From the NCBI RefSeq assembly GCF_041260155.1, contig NC_091942.1, positions 12,305,001-12,369,000 of the forward strand: a stretch of 64,000 bases of DNA. Reading direction: 5' to 3'. The translations under genes and the position numbers were made by a program. How positions within the stretch are numbered: the first letter of the stretch is position 1; each line of letters opens with the position of its first letter. The notes beneath the pieces were generated by a model. The model saw only the letters and a list, made by a program, of their open reading frames with translations, made no database searches and had not been told where the DNA came from. Positions 34,701 through 49,700 of the stretch are shown here, one piece after another. The DNA is from Ptychodera flava (lineage: Eukaryota; Hemichordata; Enteropneusta; Ptychoderidae).

Positions 34701-37700
34701 AAATAGCAGTTGGCTATTTCAAGAAGACCAAGAAAACTTGCTGTTCGTAAGGAAAAGAATGAAGGTCATGATTGTGATAGAAATGTTATTCCTATAAAGT
34801 GTCATTTTGAATACACTCTATGTGGAAGTAACAAACTCCTACTGAATATATAAACATGTATTTAATATAAAACATTCTCTCAAGCCAGAGCTTTTCTCCA
34901 CCCCACAAACCTATGCAAGACCAGGTAACGCACAGTACAATAAATTACCCACAATTCTCTATGATTTGTATCCTTGAAGGTTACTTTTCTTGAAAATTTT
35001 TCATTTCTGCATGTAAGCACTAATATGCAGCATCAGAATAATTTTTAAATAATATCTAGTAAAGGAACGTTTAGATATATCAGTGAAAGTTTCAAAATAA
35101 CCGCTAGACAACCAGAAAAGTCACATTCTTTAGGTACTACAAATGCCATGCTTTTTGGGCTGCAAATTATGACGAACTGAAGGGGTCATTCTCTGAGAAA
35201 ACTTAGCATGCAAATTTCTTTTGTCACTTCCATTGCAAAAAGCAATATCCTTTTGTTTCATAAAACAGGTGCAACTAGTCTCCCTACTTTTCATCACATT
35301 ATTCTGTACGGCTGACGACACAATCTGTGGCAAATTTCACAAAAATGCTATCGCCTCTCTCAATTATGCATAATTTTCAAAATTATTTAAAATGAGAATT
35401 TAGAAGAATGGTGTGCATAAAAGTACGTTTTTCAAATTTTGATAAATAGTCTGTGAATTTGTCTACACATGGGAGATATTGTAGACTTCACTCAGGTATC
35501 TTCGAGGATACAAAGCATAATGAATTCTGGGAAATCTACAGTACTGTGTAACGTGTGTAGCTATTAATTTGCAGTAAAGAGGCCTGTCATTTATGATGAC
35601 ATATGAAAGTGAAACCAAGGTATTTGAAATGTCTTCCTTTTTTATATATCACACATCAGCAAAATGGTCAAACTTTGTATTGTATTGAAGTGGTTGTTCC
35701 TCACATTTACTTCATGCTTTATGTATAACCAGCTTGACAGCTCGTATTCATTGAAATGAAAATTTAACACACACATACAGTACTCACATATATATATATT
35801 ATCAATCGCCAATCCTACAATATTGGTTGCGCAATTTCTATTCAAGCTATGCTCCATTCAAACTCCTAACTTAACTGTTTTTTCATGAAACACGCAATCT
35901 TAGACTAATAATATAATCCATTAATATGTCAAATATTTGTGGCCCACTGCAGCGATATATTCACTTCATTACAAATAGCACATATGCATGTAGCATTACC
36001 CTGCAAAACTCTGGCTTTTATTTAGAAATCCACTTTTAGAACAGCACAATAGACATTCAGCTCGGTCATAAGACTAGTTTTCTCATTTTCTTACCCACCC
36101 ATATTATCGAATTACACAATAGCCTTGCCATCTCGTGTATAGGAAAAGGTAACCAACAGTATTAAAATTTGTTCATGCATTCAAGTTATTTATATAAAGC
36201 TGTTCACTTGGAAGTAAGACGATATAATTTGAGAATCAAACATAAAACTTGTGCTGAATTCATAATTGGGCTCAATTTATATACCGGAAAGTCTTCATGG
36301 AAAAGAATTATCAATACATCTTCTCATTCTGAAACCTTTTTACAGCCATGCAATTAAAACATAAAGAATTCACTTTGAAAAGACAAAGACTAGTACTTTC
36401 TTAAGACTTTATTTTGTTCGCACGATCTTTGAATTAAATTGTATAAGTTAATTTTAGAATTTGCTCATGATCAGTGTCTTGAAATATGCCAATAGAGAGG
36501 GAGGCAAAGCTGACCTTTGACCCTACGCTGAAACACACCAGATCAAGAAAACAATGGCATGGTTTCTGGTTTGTATTCAAAATATATGTAAATGAGCTGA
36601 TGTCTGCTGTAACAAATTTGCAAACTTTAATTAGGTACATAGTGCCTGGAAATAGAAAGTTTTAAAACTTTTTGTGCAAACTTTCATCAAGGAAACTTAA
36701 AACATTCTCTTTCACAACAAAGAATAAATATCAGGTTCACCGTGGCAAGCAGAGTTTGGATTTAGGGAAAGAAATTACCAATATTTGAAACTTAAAATGG
36801 CTGCTATACCCTAGCTGCTTAATAATAATAATTTAACAATTTAATAATAATTAAGCTCTGACTATGAAAATTGCATTCACTCCGAGATTTTCAAAATGAA
36901 TCCACATTAGCAGCAGATAAGCAAACTACTGTAAAAGTTGAAGAGCCATAGTATCTGTCCCCAATGTGTACTCTGCCATTAGTAATGCACACAGTTCCTC
37001 ATTGGTAGAGGGACCATGGTGGTATACGGTTGCCAGGTAAATACCAGTCATAGTGTGTTGAACCACTATCATCTATTTGAGTTCACCATTTATTTGAAGG
37101 TTTCCATCCTTTCTAACACAGAGAAAACACCAAGACACAAAGACTTTCTCCCTGTTATTTTCATGAAATTATCAGCATAAATTTCCTAGCCATAAGTACA
37201 GCCATGCTTTCATAAACAGTCCCATACTCTCACCTTCTCAACTTATTACTTTAGCATTTAATGGTTTGCTATGAACTCAAATTTGCATTTTCTTTTTAGA
37301 ATTGGAAATGATAAACCATTTCAGTCAGGCAGAACAGAAATGACATTTGATTTTAATAGTTGAACCATTTGTTCACAAAACTAACACTGCTACCAGCATT
37401 TTTAACTCCATGTTTAAAATTGGATGGGATATTGACCAAGACATTAAATATGTAACATTATTTGAATAATTCATACATATTTTTCTTTGCAGTTGATAAG
37501 ATACAGTTATTCCAGCCAATATCAGTTTGTATTCATTCCTTATAAAATTCAACTGTGACGTCTCACCCATGTTCCTTGCCAAATTGTCAAATACCGGGTA
37601 CTTGTGAGTTTCTTGTTGAACTTTGACCTTTTTTCAAAATGCATATTCACATTATATCTTATCGTAGCTTCATCTCTACAAATTTATGAGAAGTTTATCA

Positions 37701-40700
37701 AAGAACAAAATGCAATAAAGCTATAGGGAAACATCTATAAACTTCTTCTAAAACACTGTTGACTAATTCTTGCAAGCACCAAAAAGGGCCAGTAGTTCGT
37801 CTGAACCAGGTTTAGTTGTGGCTCTGTAGCATTGGTTAATGATCTGGTCTACATGTGTAGATACTGTCATAAACTGTGGACAGAATGAAAGGACAAATAA
37901 TTTTTAGGTCGAAAAATAATGAAGATGCAACAGAATGAATACAGTAGAGTTTAACATAAGAAAAACATTTACACTCAGGACTTACAAACTAAATGCCATC
38001 AGAGTGGTACATTATATGAAATTCTAAGTTGAGGTAGTATGCCCCTTTTGCTCAAAGTTTTCTAAATGAACAAACTTTCAACCATTCTCGTACTAAATCA
38101 TGAATAATGATCAGGGGTTGCAATGCAAAGCTTTGTACAACAGAAACAAATTATACCAAACATTTACCAATATTTGAAATTAAAAACGGTCGCCATTCCC
38201 ATTCTAACTCTATGGAGAAAAATCAACTTTGCAATTTTTGAAAATCTTAGATGGTGAAAATGTTTGATACGTGCAAGAGCTTTAAAAGAATTGTCAAAAT
38301 TTGTGTCTCAATAATCTGGCCTTCCAACCAAATGATGTCAAAAAAAACCCAAACTAACAAACTCTGATAAATACAAGTGCTATTAACATCTTTCATGGGA
38401 GATCTCATTCAAGCAAAGTATCCTACTACCAATCTCCACACAGAGATCGAAGCGCAGTGGGGAAGCAGTGCTGCGTGGATAATTCGAACCAAGCTAGAGG
38501 GTTTCTGAGTCGTTGACCACTCGCCACCATCAATCTCTGCTGCAGGCAAATGTGAATATTCTAAACTGGGACTTCTTTCAGTTCTGCGCGTGCCCAACTG
38601 GCTCAGCAAATGTTGCGGAAATAGTAGATTTTAATAGAAGCTATCTAGCTAGAGATCGCAATTTCCGTACACTCGTAAAATTAATACATTATACACTAGT
38701 AAATATAATAAATATTCTGCTAAAACTTTGAAAATCGCGTCAGCTACAGACGTTGGGGCATACATTTTGAATCATCGATTTACATCCATGTAACATAGAG
38801 CAAGATCTATGTTTTGCAAGTGTTCACGGAATCGACTATCGATATTGACAACTAGTGTATTATTCATTTATCTAATTTTTTTTGTTCCAAGTATTATATA
38901 TAAAAAAAGACAAAAAATGTATATCATGGAAAACGCGCAATACCCAAAAAGTTGGTGAAATCCGTCTCCTGTGGCAGAGATTCGTGTAGCTACTGCTGAG
39001 ACTCCCTAGCTATGTTTTAATTTTCCACGCCGCTACAATCTCTGTATGGAGACTGTCCTGCTACATGTATTCTCACTTGTCATTTTTCAGCTATGAAAGA
39101 AAAATTTACCATCAAGTTGGCAAAATGTAAACAGGAAAGTATTATTGATGAAAATATACCGTACATTTAGACATGCTGCAATGGATGTGCAATGGATGTT
39201 TACTTTTCTCTGCAGTTGAATTATATATCTATGGTGTGTTGCTGACTTGAATTTGGTATAAGTTCACACTCTGCTGCTATTATTGCTTAGAAAATGTCAC
39301 TATTGAAAAATATTGACAGTACAAGGCCAGTGCAGTAATCGCTAAATTTATAATGTTTGATAATGTCAATTAATATGTCAGCAATAAAATTTCAAAAAAC
39401 ACAAATTCTTCTGTTTCTTGACAGGTATTCTGTTGAACTTGAAAGATGAACAGCAAGCCATCAGAGACGGTAACCCAAAAGTGAAACAACTTTGTGAGAA
39501 CCTGGAGAATATTCTGAGAAAGGGACTCAAACGTAAGTAATTTTGCATTCAACGCATACCATGCTATAACAGTCATGCATGATCAGCTTACAATGTTGAA
39601 CAACTTAGTAAGTTGTATTTACAACGGCATTAAAAATCACTGGAACCGTGTTATGCCGCAGAGAGTTGTGTGACACGCATGCAAAATAATATTGATTTGA
39701 ATGGAAATGTCTCGAGGTATCTTAGAATTTGATAAGTCAGTGAAGCGTGTGTCTATTGAAGGAACTGCCTAGTGTTTTCTTTCAACAGAATTGTCCAAAA
39801 TGTATACCTAGAGAGTTTGTTTTTGGTCTGAATATTATATACCGGTACTAGCTTGTGAAAATAATGAAATAAAGTCATGGTTGATGTGAGTCTACATTCG
39901 ATAAGACTTGCATTTCTTGTCAATGTTTGTGTACAGAGAAGAGTCATATGTAATAACTGATAATGAATCAGTATATCCATGCATCAGACATTTCCATGTG
40001 CATGCAGTATAGCAGTATTTGTGTGAAAAATTTTGAATGGATTGATAATATTGGTACCAAGATGTCAGCGTTAATGACGTACACTTCTAAGATTGTTTTT
40101 TTGTTTTTCATCTATTTCTGTGAAATATGAAGATTCTTCAAATAATCTGTAATAATCATCAAGTGAACATATTTATATACAGTTTGCTGTACTTACTGTC
40201 AATTGTGGTCAAATATTCCTAATGTTAGCAGAAAAACTGTATATTGAGTACGTAGATTTACCATACTTGTACATGACGGGGTGTGATGTCATCCTGACAT
40301 CATCATACAGTAAGAGTCACAAATATTCATACAATTAGTTGGAAATCGATCCTTTTGAGTGAAGTATTGACAGATTTGGCGAAAAACCTACTCATTAAGA
40401 TTTGACTGAAATCCTGTTCTCAGATTTTGAAATCTTATTTAGCTTTACATTTGTTACACTGGTACATGAGAGAGAGATTTTGGTGAATACCACCCATGTC
40501 TGTGATACATATGCTTGGAAGTAAGCATACCCATTCAAAAATGTGCTGATAGAAAAGTACACTGCTTCAAAGACAATGATATTTTTGATAATAATTGCCA
40601 GATGAATGTCAATACAACATGCGATAAGATCCGTATTCTTTGAAGGCTGCCCTCTGTGAAGAAATATGCAACGGTCAAAAGATCTGTCAGTGGTATACAA

Positions 40701-43700
40701 CTTTGAAATGTATCTGCAGTAGTACCAGTATAAATTTTTGCCATCATAAAACTTTGTTAACATTAGAATTGTTCCTTTCGTGATCAAACTTTCAAGTGTT
40801 ATTACAGAAAATATTTATTTCTGTTTAATTTTTACAGAGCCAGGGTCATTATTTGGTCTCAATAAAAGAGATTTCTGGTGTTGGGTAGAAGCATTGCCAA
40901 ATTACACATGGAATGATAAGTAAGTCATATATCTCTCTTTTGTCTCGCTTTAATAGATTACGTCATTTACTGTACATATAATCTTCTGATGAGCAATTCA
41001 AAAAACATTGTAACATGGAAATATGAAGTCAATAGTGACAAGTGCAGTGGTTAATGTCAGTTTTTGTTGTGGTTTGTGTGGGAAAAGGTTCCATGTGAGC
41101 ACTTGTCTACTGCACCAATTATTGAACACTGCAATGTGGATTTAGTCTGTACAGACAATTATTTTATAGAGCAATCATATTATTAGATAAAGACAACATG
41201 TTGAGGGGTTTCATGATTTTATGAGAAACTATATACCAGTTTATTTTGCATGCCTAAAATGCTGTGACAGTCATAGCTTGCTAACGTGAAAACAACCAAT
41301 GAAAAAGTGATATATGATATTAAATTTGAATAAAATACCAACCAATGTGTTAAATATTGGCAGAATATTTATGTCTCAGTCTTTAAGCTGGTTGTCACTA
41401 TTTTGTATTCAATATCATAAGGTTATAAATTATTATATTTTTTATATTTTCAAATGATAGTTCCTATCAAACCATTTCTTTGGTACATTAAATGTGAAGA
41501 GCCACTACACTTTTAGTGCCATTTTCAGCGATCTGGAGCTTATCAAATTTGCTGATTGTCTATTTGTCTGTCTGTCTGTCACCTGTCAATAATTGACGTC
41601 TTCTTTGAAACTACCCCACTAGTCTGATTGCTTTAAAATTTGGTATGCAGCTTCCTAGGGGTGATCTCAGGTTTGTTCAAATTGTAATAGCAGCCATTTG
41701 AGTTTCCTGTATTTGTAATTTGGGGCGATTTTTCTGGTTTTTGGTCAAAACATGTTTTCTGGAACCGATTGCTTTGAAATGTTATATGCAGGTACCTAGG
41801 GATAACTTATTTTGGTTTCTTCAAATTTATTATTTTGGGGGGATCTTTTCGTGTTTTTAGTTAAAAAATTGCCTTCTCTGAAATTGCTTGTCTGATTGCT
41901 TTGAAATTTGATATGAAGGACTGCACTAATGATCTGTATAAGTGGTATTCAAGTCTTGACGAAATCTGCAATATTGCAATTGTATTTTTAGGGTAATATT
42001 TGATAATTTAGGTCAACTCAACATCCAAACTTGTCCACTTTTCAGTACAGTCAGCATGGTGCAATTTTACTCGCACACTCTTATGACATGTAGTAGACCA
42101 ATATACCGGGGTAACTGCTATTTTAGATATTTAACACACTTTTTCCAGTCAATTTCTGGAAGAGCACATTTCTACCACTTCACCACAGGAGGGCACTATT
42201 CAAACAGGTTGCTGAACCACTCAGAGAGGCAATACTAGCATTTTGCCATTTCAAAGTATTATACAGTGTACAAGATTTCGAAATGATATGTTTGTACCAC
42301 TCACTTTAATACAACAAATAAACCATATTGCCAAAAAAATATAATCTACAGCATATTCAAAAATTGCTGCTGGTGTTCAAATTTTTCCCATGTTGCCCTC
42401 AATTGACCAACCAGCCAACAGTTATTATCTGAATTCTCTTAAATATCTCAGCGGAATTACAATCGCAACTAGGTCACCTTTATAATTGTGCAATAACTTA
42501 AGGTATAAGTCTAATGAAACTGAACTATTTCAGTGTTGCAGCCAGGATGCGACAATATCCCCCAAATCAAACCTGTTGTCCCACATTCTTGCATACTTCA
42601 GATCATCTCGGATGCACTCGCCAGTCGACCATGTTGGGTGTAGTCTGCAAGTAATATCTGATACTGACGATGACCTTTGTTTTGCATGATTATTTTGAGG
42701 CTTAGTTAGAAGTAATTAAAACACTGCACAGTTGATATTACAGTATAACTTGTTTGTAGTCTGACTGAGCTCTCTGATTGGTGGCAGATACGGTATACTA
42801 GCTGGTACTTTAACAATTACTTGCCTGAAATTCAAGCACAGTGAAGCGGTCCTGATAGTTTGTATTGTGTTTAGATGCATCAAGTCAACATAGCCGCAAC
42901 ATTTAAAGTTTACTGTTTACATTATCATGATGAACATGTTTTAACTTTCATCAATCACCAATGTACCTTGGATACAGTGTTTACATTGGTCGTATCGGTC
43001 CCATATAACCTTTGAGTCAGTGCAGTTCCGATGACTCCAACCCTTTAATATGTTATGTTTGTATTCAGTCCCCCATGTTGATTTTGCTGTTTTTTTTCTT
43101 TTTCTTCTGCAGAATAAATCCACTGTTTTCCTTAGCAATAGAAACCTGTAAAAATTCTCCTAAGGTAAGTGACTATTTCCTTGCAATTATTGGTGTTTAT
43201 ATCTTTAACACCAGAGTTCTATAAATTTTTGTCAAAACAAGAGTTTTTGTAGCTTTGTGTATCTAGCTGAAAGGGAATCAAATTTTGTGTAAGTCTTTAG
43301 GGTACCGGTAGAATGTGTTTCGGGTGCAGTGTCTTTGGCCACAAATATTTTCACATTACTGACCTATTGCACCTGCAGACTGATTTTGAAGCCTGAGGTA
43401 TAATTTTACGCTTTCATAGTCTTGTTTTGGTGAAAATCAAAAGTTAATTTTTCCATTTAGAATTACAGTAGAATGCACCTTTGGCGATAGATATTCAGAT
43501 TCTCAAATTTATACAAAACCTTTTTCATGAACATCAAAAATTGAAATTTTCCCAATAATTTAACAATTGCACTTTCTTCTTTTATTTCCCAAAGCATGTT
43601 GAAACACCAACTATTTAGTTTTTAACTCAGTGTCTATGTATGTAAATTGCATTGTTATTCTGGACGTAAGAATTCTTGTCAACAACAACAATGCAGTTTA

Positions 43701-46700
43701 CACATATACAGGCTGAGTTGACAAGCTGACTACTGTGTATCTCAACATACTTTGTGAAGTAGAATAGGAAACTTTAGAGTCAACACTAAAATACAAAAAA
43801 ATTGAAAAATTTATTAAAAGTTACAGCTACTGGCCCTACGGTATAAGGGGCCACAGTTAATTATACTGTGAACTTGACAAAGAATACACATTGTAAAAGG
43901 GGAAGGGGTTTAACTCTGCTATGAGTAGTGTGCAGTTTCTCACTATAACTATGTGCAAAGGTTACATCATTATTAAAACTCTGTATGTGTGTAATACTCA
44001 ATTAAAATGCAGATTTTGTTTTGAATTTATGTTGGTTGTTCAAAATCCCTACAGTAGTTAAAACTTTCAACAATCTATTTCAGTTGTCAATCATGTTTGG
44101 GAGAGGTTCAAATCATAATTACCCTTTACGGCAGGAGGGAAGGGGTTTGAGGTCACGTGCAATTTCTTTTTGTTTGTTACGCATGTGTTTGAATTATCAA
44201 TGATCCCTAATGACAATATTCCATAGGACAAATAATTCTGTTTTGAATAGAAAGGTAAAGTCATCTGATATGAAATAGGGCAGACATATTTTATATGACA
44301 TGGGGAGGTCATGACTGGGCCCAGTGTTTGTCATTCACATAAATTGTTGTGTACTTAGAGGGACAAAGTCACCCAATGTTAAATGGAACGAAGGGGTATT
44401 GCAGAAATAGGGCAGTCATCATGTACGAATAAGGACAATGTCACCATCTGTTCAAAGGTCTGGTTTTGTTCAGTAATCAGAATATACCGGTAGCTTCCTT
44501 TGTGTATAGTAGGTATCATGTTGATGTATTACGGCAACAAAATAAGTCATCTACCATGAAAGCATAGGTTATGGTTGGCCACCAGGAGATTGATAAGTGG
44601 AATCAGATGAATATAAGTACCGTAACAGTATTTTCTAATAGATCTTTAAAAAGATACCTTTCAATCAGTTGTTAGGATCAGCTCGGTCATTTCCTCAACT
44701 GGTATGCTTCATCCTGTATATTCATCATCGGTGGTCCTCGTCTAAGAGGTAAGGGACAATGGAAGTGAAAGACAAAAAATGAATACACATTTAAGGTAGA
44801 ATGTACCATGGGAACAAATATTCAGGTTCTCAAATTTTTACAATGATGATAAATAAAATTGTTAACAGTTTGATTTTGTGAAAAAATGAAAAATTTTAAT
44901 TTTTCTGCATAGAGATAAGGAAAGCAGCCAATCGTATTTCAATTCTCAGTAAATGTTTGATAATTTGTTTTTCTAGTACCAAAATATGAAAATTGACCCT
45001 CACCCCTAACTTTTGTTCTTGATGTTTGAAAGAGAATGGTTTAAAGTTTTCCATGAGGAAAGTTTGAACAAAAACATAAATCTTTCAGATTCAAGGGCGC
45101 AGACGTGCTTGAGACAGAACAAATCTCCACTTCTCATTTCAATTAGATTAGCAACACTGCCAAGTTCAAAATTGTTCTGCACAACACATAAACTTACAAC
45201 ATCACAACAAAATGCAAATAATGCACAATCTCCTTTGGAAAAAATCACATAAAACAAGCTGTGTTCAGTGTCAGTGGCAAAATTTATGCAGTCGGCAAAC
45301 TACAAGGAAATGTCAGAAGTTGTCATGCCAACGATGACTTTTACAACTACTTTATTAAAATTTAATACAAGAAGTTTCACAGGTCATGGCATCATTCATC
45401 TTTTTTGTCTTCCTGTGTTCTTATAAATCATTGTGCATCACTTGTCTTAACACAAGAGACTTCAGAGAAAGACACTGTCTCTTGCATTGTGAAAAATGGT
45501 GATGGGGATTTCAAACATCGGAAGTCTAGCCATATCTTCCAGTTAAAGCATCCGAAATGAGCGGAAAGAGATAAAATTTGAGGATTAACACTCTCCAAGA
45601 AATTGAGAATTATCATTTCAGGGCAGCATGAGGTGCCTTAAATCATGTCTGATAATCCTGTTATCTATTCCTGTGTGTCAGTTATTTCATTTTAAAATCC
45701 AATTTCTCAAGCTGTGTTATTGTTTCGACAGGAAAGCCATGTGGAAAATCTGTCACATAGTTTTCTGTTAAAAACACAGTAATTAGCAATTGCTCTGAAG
45801 GCAATAAAGTGCAGTTTGCAGCGGGGTAAAGTAGACACCTTAAACCACCCAGGGGAAGGAACTATACCTTAATAAACCTTGAAGATTTGATAACATAATT
45901 TTCCCCCGCATCTCACCTTTGTAAAATGCAGAACTACAATCAAAGGGCCAGTAATCCACACCAGAATTCACTTGTCAAGAATTGCAATGTAGTTTTTCCA
46001 TTTACAGGCCTGAGTTGACTACCTGAATACTGTGTATATTCAACATGCTTTTGAGAATAGAACAAGGAACTGCAGTTGTGAATAAAAAGGAAAATAGCAA
46101 AAAAATGTCGTCAGGAGGTACATCTACTGGCTATTTAAATGATAGGCCATGTGACTAAATTCGGTAATTCTGTGTTGCAAATCAATCTCATATTTGTAGA
46201 ATCTGAAAAATTGCTATACCTTTGCAAGTTTTTCTGAAAAGGGGACAAATGCTGTCATCATTTGCTATTTTCTTGATGGTAAAGCGCCCTCAACGGTCTA
46301 ACTGAGTAAGGCCCTATCCACAGCACAACCTCAGCAGTTATCGTCCTCTTATGTTGATAGCTGCTTGATATCTCTGCTGATAAGTCATGATATCTAAAAA
46401 ATAAACATGTTATGGTTTTGAAAGTATAATAGATAAGGATGGATGGAAAGTAAATCGCCAATCATAAAAATCCAAAACCTGAATTAACAAAACAGCTCCT
46501 CCCTGACTATGCTGGCGTAGCATAAAGGCATATTCTGAAAGGAATCAGACAGACATATTTATAAGCAACAAGAGACTGTTAGAGTATCTAGGACAGTGGG
46601 TGAAGTAGAATTGTCATGTTTTAAAACTGACTGGAAGCACTACTTTGTCAATGGTTCTACATTTCCAGTATTTTAGAAATCTGTCAACTTTCAGTACTTG

Positions 46701-49700
46701 ATTCTACCCAAAATGCATTTCAAAGAATGCAAATTAGTCAGCACAAAATCCGATGTAAACATGAGTTTATTGACATTGTTCTTGTTGGAAGTTGTCGATA
46801 TGATAAATTGTTGAACATGCTACACTGAATGGCATGTTGTGATGTAATAAACCAGTGGAAACCTAGAGTTCTGAGTTCTGTGTCCTTCAATTCTGTAATT
46901 TCATGTTGATCTCTAGAGGGCGCTGTGATGCAGGGTGGATGAGGCTCTGACAGTGCTGAATACTTCTCCGCACTGATACATGCATTTCTAGACTGGTAAA
47001 AGTCTTGTGACACAGACAAGCTTGTAATTCTGTTCATAATAGGTCAAACACATGCAAAACTTACAATATAGAGTAATCTTTAGGGAATGAAAATGACTTA
47101 CTATATCGTTTATCACTTTATCAGCTATATTTCAACAGAAAAGCATGCATACACATATGTTATCCTTGTGAAAACCAGCAGATGCCCTATCAAAACAAAG
47201 GCCTTCTTTTGAGAGTTGGATCATACACTTATGTTTATATTTTACTCCAGTTGTACCCTAATTGGAGTTTGCCTTTGATACAATTTTGTGCATGATATCC
47301 TTATGTATTAATTGGTATTGTACATAGCATATAGCTGCTGCATGCCTTTATTGACTGACTTGTCTTTTTATTCTTTTTACAGCTAAAAACTCATCAGGGT
47401 AGAGGAAGATGTTTCTTAAGAATCGCATTGGTTAAAAAAATAGTCAGTGTACCTATAGAACAGTTACTTAAAAATCCAAAACTTACTGAGGTAAGAACAT
47501 GTGATATTCCATTAGCCTACTAACTACCTTATAAAGTTGCAATATCCCAGGTAGAGCTAGCTGCTAAATTTGCATTTAGTCTGGCATGCAGCCTACTGAA
47601 TTTTACTACTTTTGCTAGTATAAACTTGCTGAAGACTGACTACCAGCTTTCTTCCAATGTTCTCACAGTTTGCTGCATTACCTTGGTCAACCACTAAATT
47701 CTCCAACCCAGACCTCATTTACATATATCTTTTAAGGTAGTCCGAGCCTCAGAAATGAAAGACTTAAACATTTGCACAAACTTTTCTCAAGCAAACGTTC
47801 AACCATTCTCTTTCAAAATGAAGAATAGAAATCAGGGGTCACTGTGCAAAGTTTGGTACGACAGAAACAAATTACCAATAACCTGATATTTATCAATATT
47901 TGAAATTCAAAATGGCTGTCATCCCTTTGTTATCTCTATGGGAGAAATTAAATTACCAATTTCCACAAAACTAAGCTGGTGACAACTTCATGTACATTTG
48001 TACTAGTCTAAGCTTCAAAATGAGCCCCCCCCCCCCCCCCACACACACACATACACATACACACAAGTGGTAAGCCGAAAGAATATTGTAAAACTGAATC
48101 TGAATACCTGTCCCTGAGTCACATTCTAACTTAACCTCCCTTTATGCCAGCAGCCAATACCTCTAAGCTACATCACCACTGCTGGCACATTGATACAATC
48201 ACTCACTTTGATTTTATCAAAACCTGTCATTTCTAGTGGATACTATCAATCACGAAATAATTTACAATATTTGTTTTACCAAGTCAGTAGAGAATCTAAA
48301 TCAATATCCTATGTTCAAAATTTTGTTCCAAATCACCTATAAAGCATTGTGAATAACTTTCCATAGAAGATTCTCAGAGGGGTTTGCTGTTTGAAATGTT
48401 CAAAGTTTTATTGACTCAGTGCAAATAAAAATCTGCAAACTGTGTCTAACAAATTTACGATCCACTGAGAGACCTACTTACTTACATTTTTTAGCTGACC
48501 CCAAGTCTACGTCTGGTGAGGTCAACCCATTAGCATGTGAAGATATTAAAGAAATTTTAAATTCTCATTGAAAAATCATGAGCGACAAGAAATAAAAAGT
48601 GTGTGCTACCAAAGACAGTGTATGTTTTACTGTACCGGTATGTTTCAACAGTTACAGCTTTGTACAATAAACCCTACCTACCCTCAATTCCCCAAATGGT
48701 ACTATGACAGGAATGGATATAAGCTTACGAGTAGGCGGAGTTGTGCACAGGAAATTTTTGGTTGAATACGTCCCAACATTTTTAGGCCATTAATGGCCCG
48801 CCATCATAAAATGCGTGCAGTTTGAGTACGATAATGAATAAATCTTGATCCGTTCCATTGTCTCGCAGTATTGGTATGATCCAGCGACTTCAATCATCGG
48901 CAATGAATTATTAAAAGGTAAGAAAAGTCTCCCCTAACTCTTGAGCCAATTAGCGCGCACAGAAAATGAAATGGGGCATGACATTCAATTCTGCTGAGAC
49001 AAGGCACAGAGATTTTTGCCGCTCTCGTTGAATGTTCTTAAAATGCATGTTTAGTAATCACTATACATCTTGTTCCTAATGTTACATTATACCCAGGCTT
49101 GTCGTTTGATTGTGAAGATAAGAGGGCAATTAAAATGTAGATAAGTATTACATTACACAATGATGAAAAAAAGAGCAGTATGTTTTTGCATTTTTCTATT
49201 AAAAAATACCATTCAAGCCATATTATCTTTGATAAGGTCACTATTTCAGTCCTTGCTGATGGATTCAATTGATTGTTCTCAGATCTTATATATTTGCTCG
49301 TAACGGCCATATTTGACACACAAGTCAAAATCTAAGTTATACATTAGTTGCCAATGTTTGGAAAACGTTCTGTGGTCACAATTCAGCAAGCATTTTGACA
49401 TACTTAAGTTGTTTTTTATTTCAAACCATCTTGTTGAAAAAAATTTTATTGATGGGGCTTTCAGATAACATTGAGCAGAAAATCCACAATTTGCATTTTG
49501 ACGTTTTCGTAATGTTAGGTTTAAAACTAATTCAAAATATTTTTTAAATCTGGGGTTTTACCATTCATTATTTAACAAATCAGAGATCCGTTTAAATCAG
49601 GTTCCAAACAGTGCATTTTCTAACAGCAATTTCTTTGAAATTTACATGTCCATTTTTCAAAATATCTGACTACATTTAGGTATTGTTGTACAGGAAATGT

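Larger units (their letters stand above)
31825..39424 (+). other. RUN gene intron 1 (7.6 kb)
   Basis: GT-AG intron (GTGAGC donor at 31825, acceptor TTCTTGACAG ending 39424), phase 1. It contains a hairpin MITE at 32936-33045 and family A MITE copies at about 36633-36985 and 38030-38330. 33050-36630 and 38400-39400 show no supported gene; the 112-codon frame at 32990-33328 partly overlaps the hairpin and has no domain. Confidence 0.8.
40920..43112 (+). other. RUN gene intron 3
   Basis: GT-AG intron (acceptor in a T-rich tract ending 43112), phase 2. It contains a three-unit copy of the intron 7 tandem repeat (41505-42000) and a partial family C MITE (42873-43050). Confidence 0.8.
43165..47382 (+). 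other. RUN gene intron 4
   Basis: Phase-0 GT-AG intron (GTAAGT donor, TTTTTACAG acceptor). It contains family D repeats at about 43560-43850 and 45945-46139 and a family A copy at 44791-45110. The rest, including 46150-47380, shows no gene I can support. Confidence 0.75.

Noticed and set aside
38470..38500. Possible tRNA B-box (ATTCGAACC)
   Set aside because: No A-box, cloverleaf or acceptor stem could be placed around it.
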